Shown: positions 46,913 through 56,149 of the stretch, in pieces
Numbering within the stretch: position 1 is the first letter of the stretch
Layout of the letters: each line of letters begins with the position of its first letter
Assembly: GCF_905220565.1 (NCBI RefSeq)
Contig: NC_059408.1
Location: 8,122,508-8,186,507, forward strand
DNA from: Melitaea cinxia
Taxonomy: Eukaryota; Arthropoda; Insecta; Lepidoptera; Nymphalidae
Reading direction: 5' to 3'
Length of the DNA: 64,000 bases
The notes under the pieces: generated by a model
Told to the model about the DNA's origin: nothing
What the model saw: only the letters and a program-made list of their open reading frames with translations
Database searches by the model: none
Position numbers and translations under genes: made by a program

Positions 46913-49268
46913 ATGATTTTACTTCTATTTTCTGTGTTTGCCCTACTACATATCACAACATCTGATCGCAATCTTATAGATGGGTCTTACGGAAGCTGTA
47001 ACTATTCGTCACCTTACTTGATATTTAACACCGATTTCCTCGCATCTACACCACATCGACAACAACGATTGTTGTATGGAATACGAACGTTAACCACGCC
47101 TGAGAAAAATCGAAACTTTATAATAAGGAACCTTGAATTAGCTCAGCTAACAGAACGTCAGAAAATAGGGCACGTAGAATCACGTTCAAAATACGACGAA
47201 AATCGTAAAACTTTTAGAAGGAATCTAAACAGAATTTTAACCAGTTCTTCGGAAGAGATTGTAGGACATTTTAGGGACAGAATTTTTGTTTATGAATCTG
47301 ATTTCCTGAACAACATTTATAAAAAATTTATAGGTTTCTCAATTCGTTATAGTAATAGAAAAAATGTAGCTTACACAAATCGTTATGAAGATAGACGTAT
47401 AAGCGGATTCAATTATAACTACCATGATGATAGAAATGGACGAAAACGTGACTTACTTGAACACGTCGAACGCAAGCCTAAACGTCATGCCAATACAGAC
47501 AGCTTAAGGGATTATTATTATAGGGACTATAATAGATATACAGAAAGGAAAGTATTACCACAAAAGTTGGTATTAGACAGAAATGCTTACCGCAAAGCTA
47601 ACTTACAAAATATTAGAAAAATAATGACTGGCAAAGAGACTACCTTTAATCAATTTGCTGCGAATCGTTTTTCAGAATTTAATACACATCGCAATTTAGG
47701 TAAGCAATTATCTCAAAATGAATTACGTACTATTACCAGCCGTGATAAGGCAAACAAGGATAAAATGAATATAAATTACAGCAAAAGAGTTTCGAAGGAA
47801 ATTAGCAGACGCTTACTTACTCGCGATGTAGATTATTTTAATTCATTGACAGAAAATCGAAAGAGACATGAACGTGTCTACAACAGAGAGGTAAATGAAG
47901 TAGGCAGAGGTACTCGTGACATAAAACTAAAACTACGTGAAGCATCTAGATTTAGGGATTATGTACGAACTAAGCGCGACGAAATGTCAAGAATACGAAA
48001 ATACCGACAAAACATTGAACAGTTTGATATACATCGTAAAAGGGAAGATGTAAACGGCCTTAGACGTACTTTTTCTGCAGAAAGGTATACGACACGATAT
48101 ATTTCAATTGATACTAAAATTCAATTTGACAGAAAAAATGATAACTACAATGTCAGGTATAATAGAGACATGAAAAATAGAATAATTTCAGAACATAACG
48201 ATAATAAAAACAGACGTATCAGTGGTAACCGAGAAAGTTTTAACTTTGAAAAAACAAACAGACGTATGAGTATATTTGAGTTCAGAAATAACAACGGTCA
48301 AAGAAATGTTCAGAAAAATAGGCTTAGTCTTTGGCGCAGTTTTACTAGACGATTTTTAGAAAGAGATAACGGAAGAAGATCTCGAGATAATTTCTCGATA
48401 GAACATTATCAAGTACGATACCAGATAAGAAGATCACGAAGAATCCAGCAAAACTTTGATAATGCCTCAGACAGAATTTCGAGAAGTAATCGCCTAACCT
48501 TTAGTTTAGCTTCAGATGTAATTGAAAGCGATGAAAATAGACCAAAATTAATAGATGTAGGATTCCGTATTGATAATATTGTGTCTAGACAACGACAATC
48601 ACCTAAAGTCAGCACGCACAATAAACGTGATATAAAAGATGACAACATTTCTATGTTTAACAATATACGACATAGCTTAAAAAATCGACTCAGGGTACGG
48701 GAAGGTCGCGATAGGACGATATCTAGAATAAAAGCAAACATGATATCATCAAGAAGTAATATACGAATTGCAAGAATAAGTACTGATTATGTTATTAACC
48801 AAAGATCACGCAGTAATGAAAATTGTGCTGCAAATAATCTACAAGTAACCCAAAAACTTAACGATGAAAGAAGATCAACTAAACCAAGCCAGGAAGATAA
48901 GTCTATCAATATGCGACGAATTTATCCGACAAATGAAATTCGCTATTTTACGATAAACATTTTCAGACGGAAACAACCTAGGACATATAAAATTCTGTAT
49001 GGAAATAGTGTCTTTGAAATCAAATGGCAATATCTATTTTACGCGCTACAGTTTGTATATTTAATTAGCATTATTATACAATTTCCCAAAAATAACAAAG
49101 GAAAAAATAGGTAGGTAAAAAATTCAATAACACTTTTCGTATCTTCAAAAATCTTACATTAGCATTTAAATGTTTCTTGTTTATTTCCAATTTGAAACAA
49201 TAATTTATATCATTTCTTTCAGGATTTTCGCGTGCAAGACACCTGCAGAATATTTAAAAAGTGATTGA
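46913..49268 (+). CDS. Arg/Asn/Asp-rich secreted or membrane-anchored protein 2
   Basis: This is a paralog of the gene at 38462, function unknown. Proposed exons are 46913-49110 and 49223-49268, 747 residues, the same length as gene 1. A signal peptide (MILLLFSVFALLHITTS) is followed by RNLIDGSYGSCNYSS, then a charged body. LFYALQFVYLISIIIQFPK near the C-terminus is hydrophobic. Residues around 185-410 are nearly identical to gene 1, including silent sites (for example KRHANTDSLRDYYYRDYNRY), while the N-terminal and C-terminal thirds differ widely. Unspliced, the frame ends at a TAG at 49112-49114 inside the proposed donor (733 residues). Spliced, it ends TPAEYLKSD, matching TPAEYIKID in gene 1. 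Confidence 0.85.
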
Positions 49269-49274
49269 ATATGT

Positions 49275-50390
49275 TTTCTCACGACTTGATATAAAATTAA
49301 TACGATGGAAAAATTTACGAAAGGATTTTTAAAATGTTAATCTCCGCTTAGTCTTAAAATATTTATGCAAAACAAAATAAAAATAAATACGTTGTAAAAT
49401 TGTGTTTGTTCGTTATTTACTCTCTTATGAAATAGACTTTTTGAAATCATAAATTTTAACGATCTTAATCAGCTGTTGAAAGATCTGACGAGATTCGAGA
49501 TACCTACCGGTTTATATTAACTGTCTAAATTCTGCATTAATTTTTGAATAAATGTATTTGGAATGTGAAATTAAACTTCTTCGTTATTAAAGTTCTCTGT
49601 TTGGTTAAAGTTGGAGAAGTTAATGTAAAGCAGGAGTATAAGTAAGAAAATAATTAAATAATTAATTTAGTCTAAATCTCATAAAATTTTATCACATTGC
49701 TATTAGATATATTTTAAACGATATATTAGTCCAGTCATTTTAGGCATTTTAAACCCCAATCGGGGGAAAAATTCCTAGTGAGCTGAATTTTTATATTTAC
49801 CTTTATTACTTCGTTGTAACGAAGATGTGAAAAATCAACATCGATATCGAGCTGGCTAAAAAAGTTATAAAAGTCAAAATGTCGCGAGTCAGTTTTTGCG
49901 AATATCTCGCGATCTATTGCTCTAAGGTCATTATAAAAATTGTTTGTCGTAAAATTATCTACAAAAACGCTTCATACAATTTTTCTGTAAAATTAACCGT
50001 TTTCGTAGTAGAGCGCTGAGAAAGCGACTAGATTATGATGATGCACTCGTTTCCTCACCACCTTCGAAGTAGAATGCAAGGCCCGTTTTTTTTAAATGGT
50101 TTCCCCCTTAGGCATAATCCATGATATGTAATGAGGTTTTTATTTATTTAAGAATGAATAATTTTTTATTACAATAAAAAAAAGTTGTAGTATAATATTT
50201 TTTTGTCATTCATTGTCGATATCTTTAGTTTCTATATCATTAATACTTGCGTACAAAACATCGAATGAACTTATTCCTATATTTAAATCGATATCTTCAT
50301 CATTTTCATCATTGGTTGACTCTCTCTGATCTCTCTTGAACTTCTCTTTCTGAGTGTCGGAACCAACACCCTCTCATGCACAGCCAAACG
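49275..50390. other. Spacer after Arg-rich gene 2
   Basis: AT-rich DNA with poly-A-signal-like AATAAA motifs near 49375-49390. No gene seen. Confidence 0.35.
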
Positions 50391-50394
50391 AGCC

Positions 50395-50897
50395 TTGTTA
50401 GACACCTTCCGACTGCTCATAAATAAGTGCAAAGCTCCATGCAAAGGAAGTGAAAGTTGGGTATGGCAGAAAAAACATGAAAGCAGAATAAATGCAGTTG
50501 AGATGAGAGCGTTAAGAAGTATGATAGGAGTTAAACTGAGTGACAGGATAAGAAATGGTAAGATAAGGAAACGTTGTGGTCTGAAAGAAGATGTAGTCAC
50601 AAAAATTGAGAAAGGTATGCTCAGATGGTTTGGTCATGTCGAGAGAATGAGTGAAGAACGATTGACGAAAAAAGTGTATAAGGCAAGTGTGGATGGAAGG
50701 GTTGGAAGCGGTAGACCTAGGTGGACGTTCCGAGACCAAATAAGGGACGTCTTGAAAAAAGGCCAGGTCAAGAGTACCCTAAACCGAAGAGCATGTATGA
50801 AGGGAATAATGAAAGTGAACGAAGCGAAAGAAGTTTGTAAGGATCGTAGCAAGTGGAAAGAAGTGGTCTCTGCCTACCTCTACGGGAAAGAGGCCTG
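50395..50897 (+). mobile_element. LINE reverse transcriptase C-terminal fragment
   Basis: The plus-strand frame contains GSESWVWQKKHESRINAVEM, RALRSMIGVKLSDRIRN, GMLRWFGHVERMSEERLTK and GSGRPRWTFRDQIRDVLK, ending YLYGKEA and a stop. This is a typical C-terminal end of an arthropod LINE. It is 5'-truncated but open, so fairly young. Confidence 0.85.
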
Positions 50898-51299
50898 ATT
50901 ATATGTATGTATGTTCTCTTTCGGAACTTCTTTCTCTTGAACATCTCTATCCTTCTCTTGAACATCTTAATCCATTTTTGTTGCATCCACATTTGCCACC
51001 ACAAGCTTTTGTAATATTAAGTAGAAAATATTGTGTTCAGTATATCATTGGGTGCTGGTGGTAATAAAGTTATTATTGGCTTATATTATTTTTTGACTCC
51101 CAATTCCACTGTTCTGGACCAATTTTTCTTTCTTACCAGGTTTGTATTGGGTAATACACACGGTAAATATGCTGTTGAGCTGCTAAAGAAGTAAATGATA
51201 GGTAATAATGCAAATTTCACAGCTGTGCTTTGTCTTATTAGTTTAGCAAAGCTAATATAAGTAATAGATGTTTAATCGCAATATGTCTCGATATACTCT

Positions 51300-51590
51300 A
51301 AAAAGAGTAAAGATGTATTTCACCGTTGACGTTGATGCCTCGTTCCCCCAATCCAAGGTCTTAAAGACATCCTCCAGCGTAGTGGTAACCAGTTTTGGTG
51401 ATATTACATCTCCCTGTCTTACCCCACGCCGGAGGGAAATTGGTCTTGTTCTCTGGTCCTGGACATGAACGGGCATCGTGGCCGCGTCGTAGATACATCT
51501 CAGTACCTCGATATATCGCCAGTCGATAAGACATATCTGCAGACAGTCCAGAACAGCCCAGGTCTCGACAGAGTCGAAGTACAGTTTTGG
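51300..51590 (-). mobile_element. RTE-type LINE internal fragment
   Basis: The minus strand reads DAATMPVHVQDQRTRPISLR, then RRGVRQGDVISPKL and TTLEDVFKTLDWG, matching the copies at 14.4 kb and 61.3 kb. It lacks both the 5' and 3' parts. Confidence 0.85.
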
Positions 51591-51591
51591 G

Positions 51592-51748
51592 GACTTTGTT
51601 TTATAATACACTAACTGTTGCCCGCGACTACGTCCGCGTGGTTATGAAGATATGCATTATTATTAAGATGTTTAACGTAAATTATTTTTTTATTTCAGTC
51701 ACTTGAAATGCTTATCACACTGAGTAACTTTTTAAAAGGCACAATTTC
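51592..51748 (+). repeat. Segment shared with 42632-42768
   Basis: TTTTGGGGACTTTGTTTTAT, AACTGTTGCCCGCGACTA and CAGTCACTTGAAATGC occur in both places. This copy keeps about 35 bases (including GTCCGCGTGGTTATGAAG) that the 42.6-kb copy lacks. Confidence 0.75.
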
Positions 51749-51759
51749 GCACATTACCT

Positions 51760-51890
51760 GCACCGGACCGAGCCCTGTTCCAGTATGCCTCACCATACTT
51801 GATTATATTTTACATCAGGCTATCCTTATCTGGACCGGACCGGGTCCTGATCCAGTATGCCTTACCATACTTGATTATATCAATCCATCA
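51760..51890 (+). repeat. Two tandem units with a CCGGACCG core
   Basis: Two copies of a unit containing GGACCGG(A/G)CC and CCAGTATGCC, each ending ACCATACTTGATTATAT, about 75 bases apart. Function unknown. Confidence 0.7.
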
Positions 51891-52010
51891 TCCATCATCA
51901 TATCAAATTATTAAAAATAATTTTGTAATATGATGTAACTAAAAATCTATGCTTTTCGCAATTTTTCCTTTATCTGTGCTATAAGACGTTGCTTCGTACT
52001 AAATTTCAAG

Positions 52011-52018
52011 ATTCTGAG
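52011..52018. repeat. Left 8-bp target duplication of the P-like element
   Basis: ATTCTGAG lies directly before the element and again directly after it at 54424-54431. Confidence 0.85.
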
Positions 52019-54423
52019 CATGGAGCATAGAGAACAGGAGAACGATCGCTACGTACTAAAGCATGGAGCATAGAGAAAAGGAGACCGATCGCTACGTAGG
52101 TACTATAAAGCATAGCCCGCCTGTCCCTAAAAACTTGTTTCAGCCACCAGTCTGCGCTGCTGACGGTAAGTTGCCTCTGTGAAGTTAGCTGTTTATGTCA
52201 TGTGCTTATGAGTACAAGTAAATGAAGTTAGTTGAATAATGTATTTTGTAAACAATGTTTACAAATTTTCTTTGCGGTATTTGTGAGAAAATAATCGTGC
52301 TCCGTAATTTTTTAATTTTTGACCAAAAGAAACATTACAAAATGGTGAAACATTGTATTGTGCGTGGATGTAAAAGAGATTTAGCATCTGATCGCTAAAA
52401 TAGAATGAATTACTGAAAAACAATTTGCGTCAATCATCTTTATTCAAAGTACCAAACTACCAAAGGTAATAATATCTTCATACGTTATTGATTCATAGCT
52501 GTACATTGGAATATTGAATATGTAAAATTATTATTTGCTTAGTTAATTATGTTTTTTTAAATAAATTAATCTTTATTGAACTTTTAAGAAATTGTTGAAA
52601 TTAAGGTTAATTACAAGATTTGCAAGTAATTACATTCTCAAAATTTATTCATTCACTTTCAGAATAACGTATTGAGGGAAAATGGGTAAAAGCTTTATCA
52701 CAACAATTGACTCCAAATCAGTTTGTGTGAGAAGCACTTTCGCGAAGAAGATATTAAGAAAATTGATCGATTGATTATTAATGGAGCTGAAATTATCATC
52801 CCTCGCGAAAGGTGGACTCTTTTGAATGACAATGTCATTCCAATAAACCCTCACGATTTGGAAAAGGACATTTCTGAAGAGGTTTGAATGCCAAAATTTA
52901 TTATTTTTAGATGATATTGAAATATAAGAAATATCAAATCTGTTTACTTTACTTAAAAGTTGTTTTTTTTTTTTGTTACAGCAAGTTCCAATAGTGCAAA
53001 ATGACATTAATAACTGACCAATCGAAAACCTGGATTATACACAACCCTTGTTAAAAATCGTTCAAGGTAACAATTTAAAAGAAGATTCTCAACCAGCAGG
53101 ACCCCATCATATGGAATCACCAGAGATTGTAACAGCTAATAATGTAAAAGACTTAGATATTGTTATGTTTATCATATTGTTATAGATTTGCGAGATTTTA
53201 ATATTTTCTTGTACATCAATTTCAACATTAGGTCATTATCTCGAACATGTCTCCACCATCATGTGTTACACTAGAAGAGATCCATGCTCATTTTCACTCA
53301 ATACTGATCCAAGGATGGTGTTATTTTGCTTGTGATGAAGAGTTGATATTATATAAGATATGAATTTTACTATTTCCAATAATCTTTCAGTGAAGGTAAA
53401 TAATTTTCTCATGCTTTTTTGAATAATTTTATCTATTCATAATGCGTACAGAGCATTTTATAAAATTTATTAAGTTTTGCTCACATAATCATTTCTGATA
53501 CAACAGGTTTCTTTCTCTCAACAACCAGAAATTGTTATTGATACTACATCATCTATAGAAGATATAAAAATGTATATGGAAACTCTGCAAGCGACTATTT
53601 CATGTAAAGGAACTGACGTATACTATAGGTACGATATATTTTCTTTCATTTCTTTTAATATAAATAAAAATCTCATACTATTACACATTCGGTGAAAATT
53701 GAAAATAAACTTAAAGATTCACCTAAATCGAGGCTCCATCTAGAACTGTGACACCTGAAGTAAAAACAAGCATCAAGTACATCTTTTAGTAGTAGTGTGA
53801 AAAGAAAGAAAGTATCTACATTACCTTTGAAAAATTCCAAATCATCTTGTAAGTCAATAGATATGTGTTTTAGGTAGCAGATTTTTTTTGTAATTATCTA
53901 ACTGTATGCAAATGAACTTGTAAATAATGTAAATACATTTATAAAGCAATTTTATGAAATAAAAAAATATGATATTTTAATTGTTTTTTATTTATTTTAC
54001 TACTATGTCGTTAAATCTAGCAAATTTTGATCTTTCATTTCTACTAACTATCACTCAATATTGATACTAATTCACCACTTCGCCAGTAAACCTGTATAGT
54101 AGTCACAATGCAAAGGCCACGTTTATATTGTCTCATTGTTAATTAAATAATTAACAGATAGTCTAATAATATGGATAATATATTTCTGATAATTTTAGTA
54201 CTATTTACTGACTCTTAATTTACTTTGAGAAAAGTTGTATTTATAATTATAAATTATGTGAAGAAACATATTGTAAGCATCATTAAAAACAGTAATGTGG
54301 TGTTTTTATGATTTTTATTGAAAAAAAAATTAATAAAACCATATCAAAATATGCATAATATTGTTCATAATTAATGAGAGACAATAATGTAATTTTTATA
54401 CAAAAAAAGCTCTATGCTCCATG
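52019..54423. mobile_element. P-element-like transposon with a broken THAP gene
   Basis: The 2405-base element starts CATGGAGCATAGAG and ends in its exact reverse complement, CTCTATGCTCCATG. It is flanked by a perfect 8-bp duplication, ATTCTGAG. The first 43 bases are repeated nearly exactly at 52062. The inside encodes a decayed THAP-type DNA-binding domain. P elements use a THAP domain, create 8-bp duplications and begin CATG in Drosophila, so P is the best superfamily. hAT elements also give 8-bp duplications, but lack THAP as a rule. No transposase catalytic core is seen, so it is nonautonomous or internally deleted. Confidence 0.75.
52342..53632 (+). pseudogene. THAP-domain protein gene, disrupted
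   Basis: From the ATG at 52342 the frame reads MVKHCIVRGCKRDLASD and then a stop. CIVRGC supplies the first Cys pair of a THAP zinc finger. The second half appears at about 52676-52880: WVKALSQQLTPNQFV, a 2-base loss, then CEKHFREEDIKK with the C-x2-H pair, and IINGAEIIIPRERWTLLND. Later blocks (53227-53360 and 53510-53630) look like further exons: SPPSCVTLEEIHAHFHS and QQPEIVIDTTSSIEDIKMYM. Stops and a frameshift break it. It sits wholly within the P-like element. Confidence 0.65.
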
Positions 54424-54529
54424 ATTCTGAGCTTCTGAATTCTGATCTTAGAAATCAGAAGTGAAAGAGAATTTTATTTAAAAAAAAAGAATAAGACACG
54501 GACTACCTTTACAAGATTTATTCATTTAC

Positions 54530-54800
54530 ATCAACTAAATGTTTATCGACACAATTACAAGTACGCGTCCTATTAGCAGTGATTCTGAGTTCACGGAAAG
54601 TAGCTACTATGTAGGTTTTAAATTTTTGATTTCCTTGCGTGTCGAAAATTTGCAGCATAAACGGCTGTATATTTGATATGAATTTCAGCTTGATATCTCC
54701 ACGCGTTCCCGAGAAAAAGGGTCTTGACAGACAGACGAACAACAAAGTGATCCTATCATAGTTTCATTTTTTCCTTTTGAGGTACGGAACCCTAAAAAAA
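54530..54800. repeat. Dispersed repeat ending GGTACGGAACCCTAAAAA
   Basis: It contains TTGACAGACAGACGAAC and AAGTGATCCTATCATAG, then TTTTGAGGTACGGAACCC, a signature seen very often in lepidopteran genomes. It is noncoding. Confidence 0.6.
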
Positions 54801-54814
54801 GAAGATATTGTGAC

Positions 54815-55253
54815 ACTTATAACGACCGTAATACTAAATATTAACGAAATAAAGTAAGACGTAATATAGGTACGTAACTTTCTGAAATCTTACACTGAAA
54901 ATCGAAAAAGATCCCAACGATTACATTAGAGTAGGTAGTTAATTAAATTATAGGTATAGTAGAGGTATTCGAGACTTCAAATTAATGTTACGTGAAACAT
55001 CTAGACGACAAAGCTGATTATTTAAGAGTAATGTCTGAAAAAGCAACATCGAAAAATGATCATCATAAAAATAGTCATCGACTCGATATTCATACGAAAG
55101 GGAAAGAATACTCAATATTAAATGAGAGCTTGAGAATAAATGATGTCACAGTATCTTTCAAATGACGCCAGGATACAATTCGATAGAAAGATAAATAATT
55201 ATAAGTTACGTGATAGACGCCGAAATATTGAACGAGCTTTAGAGAGATACTAG
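54815..55253 (+). pseudogene. Third, decayed copy of the Arg-rich gene
   Basis: Blocks correspond in order to the middle of the two intact genes: TATAACGACCGTAATACTA; ACTGAAAATCGAAAAAGA; GAGGTATTCGAGACTTC with TTACGTGAAACATCTAGACG (intact: RGTRDIKLELREASR); CGATATTCATACGAAAGGG; and ATACAATTCGATAGAAAG. Frames change and stops occur, so it is dead. It is cut at 55253 by a repeat beginning CTAGCTGACCCTGC. Confidence 0.75.
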
Positions 55254-55855
55254 CTGACCCTGCAAACGTTGTTTTGCCATATATTTTATTAAACTTCTCA
55301 ACCCCGCTTTATAACTTAGGGGTATGAAAAATAAATGTTGTTCGATTCTCAGACCTACCCGATATGCACACAAAATATAGATTAGACTAGCGACCCGAAC
55401 CGGCTTCGCACGGATGCAATGCTGATACTAAATATACTACAGAATGTCTTTATTTATAGTATGAAGCTAGCTCATAGCATAGTTATGAACATAATAACGA
55501 CATTCAAATATGCGTCGTTAGATTACACGTTGTTACAGAATGCATTGAAGAAATAAAGGTTCACTGCTCGTTCCCCATAGGTGATAGCGTGATAATATGT
55601 AGCCTATATGACCTTACTTCTTAATAATATTCGTGCCAAATTTGAAGTTGAAGTAAATCCATGCAGTACTTTTTGAGTTTATCCCGGACATACATACAGA
55701 CAAACAGAAAAACAGACACAAAAATTCTAAAAACTATATTTTTGGCTTCGGTATCGATAGTAGATCACACCCCAAGTATTCTTTTAAAAAAATATTCAAT
55801 GTACAGTTTTGACTTTCCTACCATTTTATTATATATAATATAGATAATATTATGC
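55252..55855 (+). repeat. LINE-tail-type repeats
   Basis: The first part (to about 55385) matches 5744-5975. The second has GCGACCCGAACCGGCTTCG and CATACATACAGACAAACAG. Both are common noncoding lepidopteran repeats. Confidence 0.6.
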
Positions 55856-56023
55856 TTTTTATTAATCTTATAAATAGCAAAATGTATACAAATATAAGAT
55901 GACGTATCTTTAATCATCTTATCATCAAATTCATTAAATAAAACACACGTTTAAAATAAATGTATTTTATTGCATAATAACACCTATAACATTAACGCTA
56001 GTACAGTATACTTGAACTTATAA

Positions 56024-56075
56024 AAATTAAACGCTTCACACTAAATTATACAATTTAGTGTGAAGCGTTTAATTT
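56024..56075. terminator. Perfect 24-bp hairpin downstream of CacyBP
   Basis: Arms at 56024-56047 and 56052-56075 are exact reverse complements with a 4-base loop. The hairpin core is CGCTTCACACTAAATT. It lies 75 bases beyond the stop codon of the minus-strand CacyBP gene, so it may fall in its 3' UTR. Type is a guess: it may be a tiny MITE rather than a processing signal. Confidence 0.5.
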
Positions 56076-56149
56076 GTTCAGTATTGAAAAAATTAGTATA
56101 AAGTGTAGTAACTTATAAATAACACCTAAGTAAATCAAATTAAGACTTA

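Noticed and set aside
48409..48741. Minus-strand 110-codon frame
   Set aside because: It is antisense to Arg-rich gene 2 and shows no own features.
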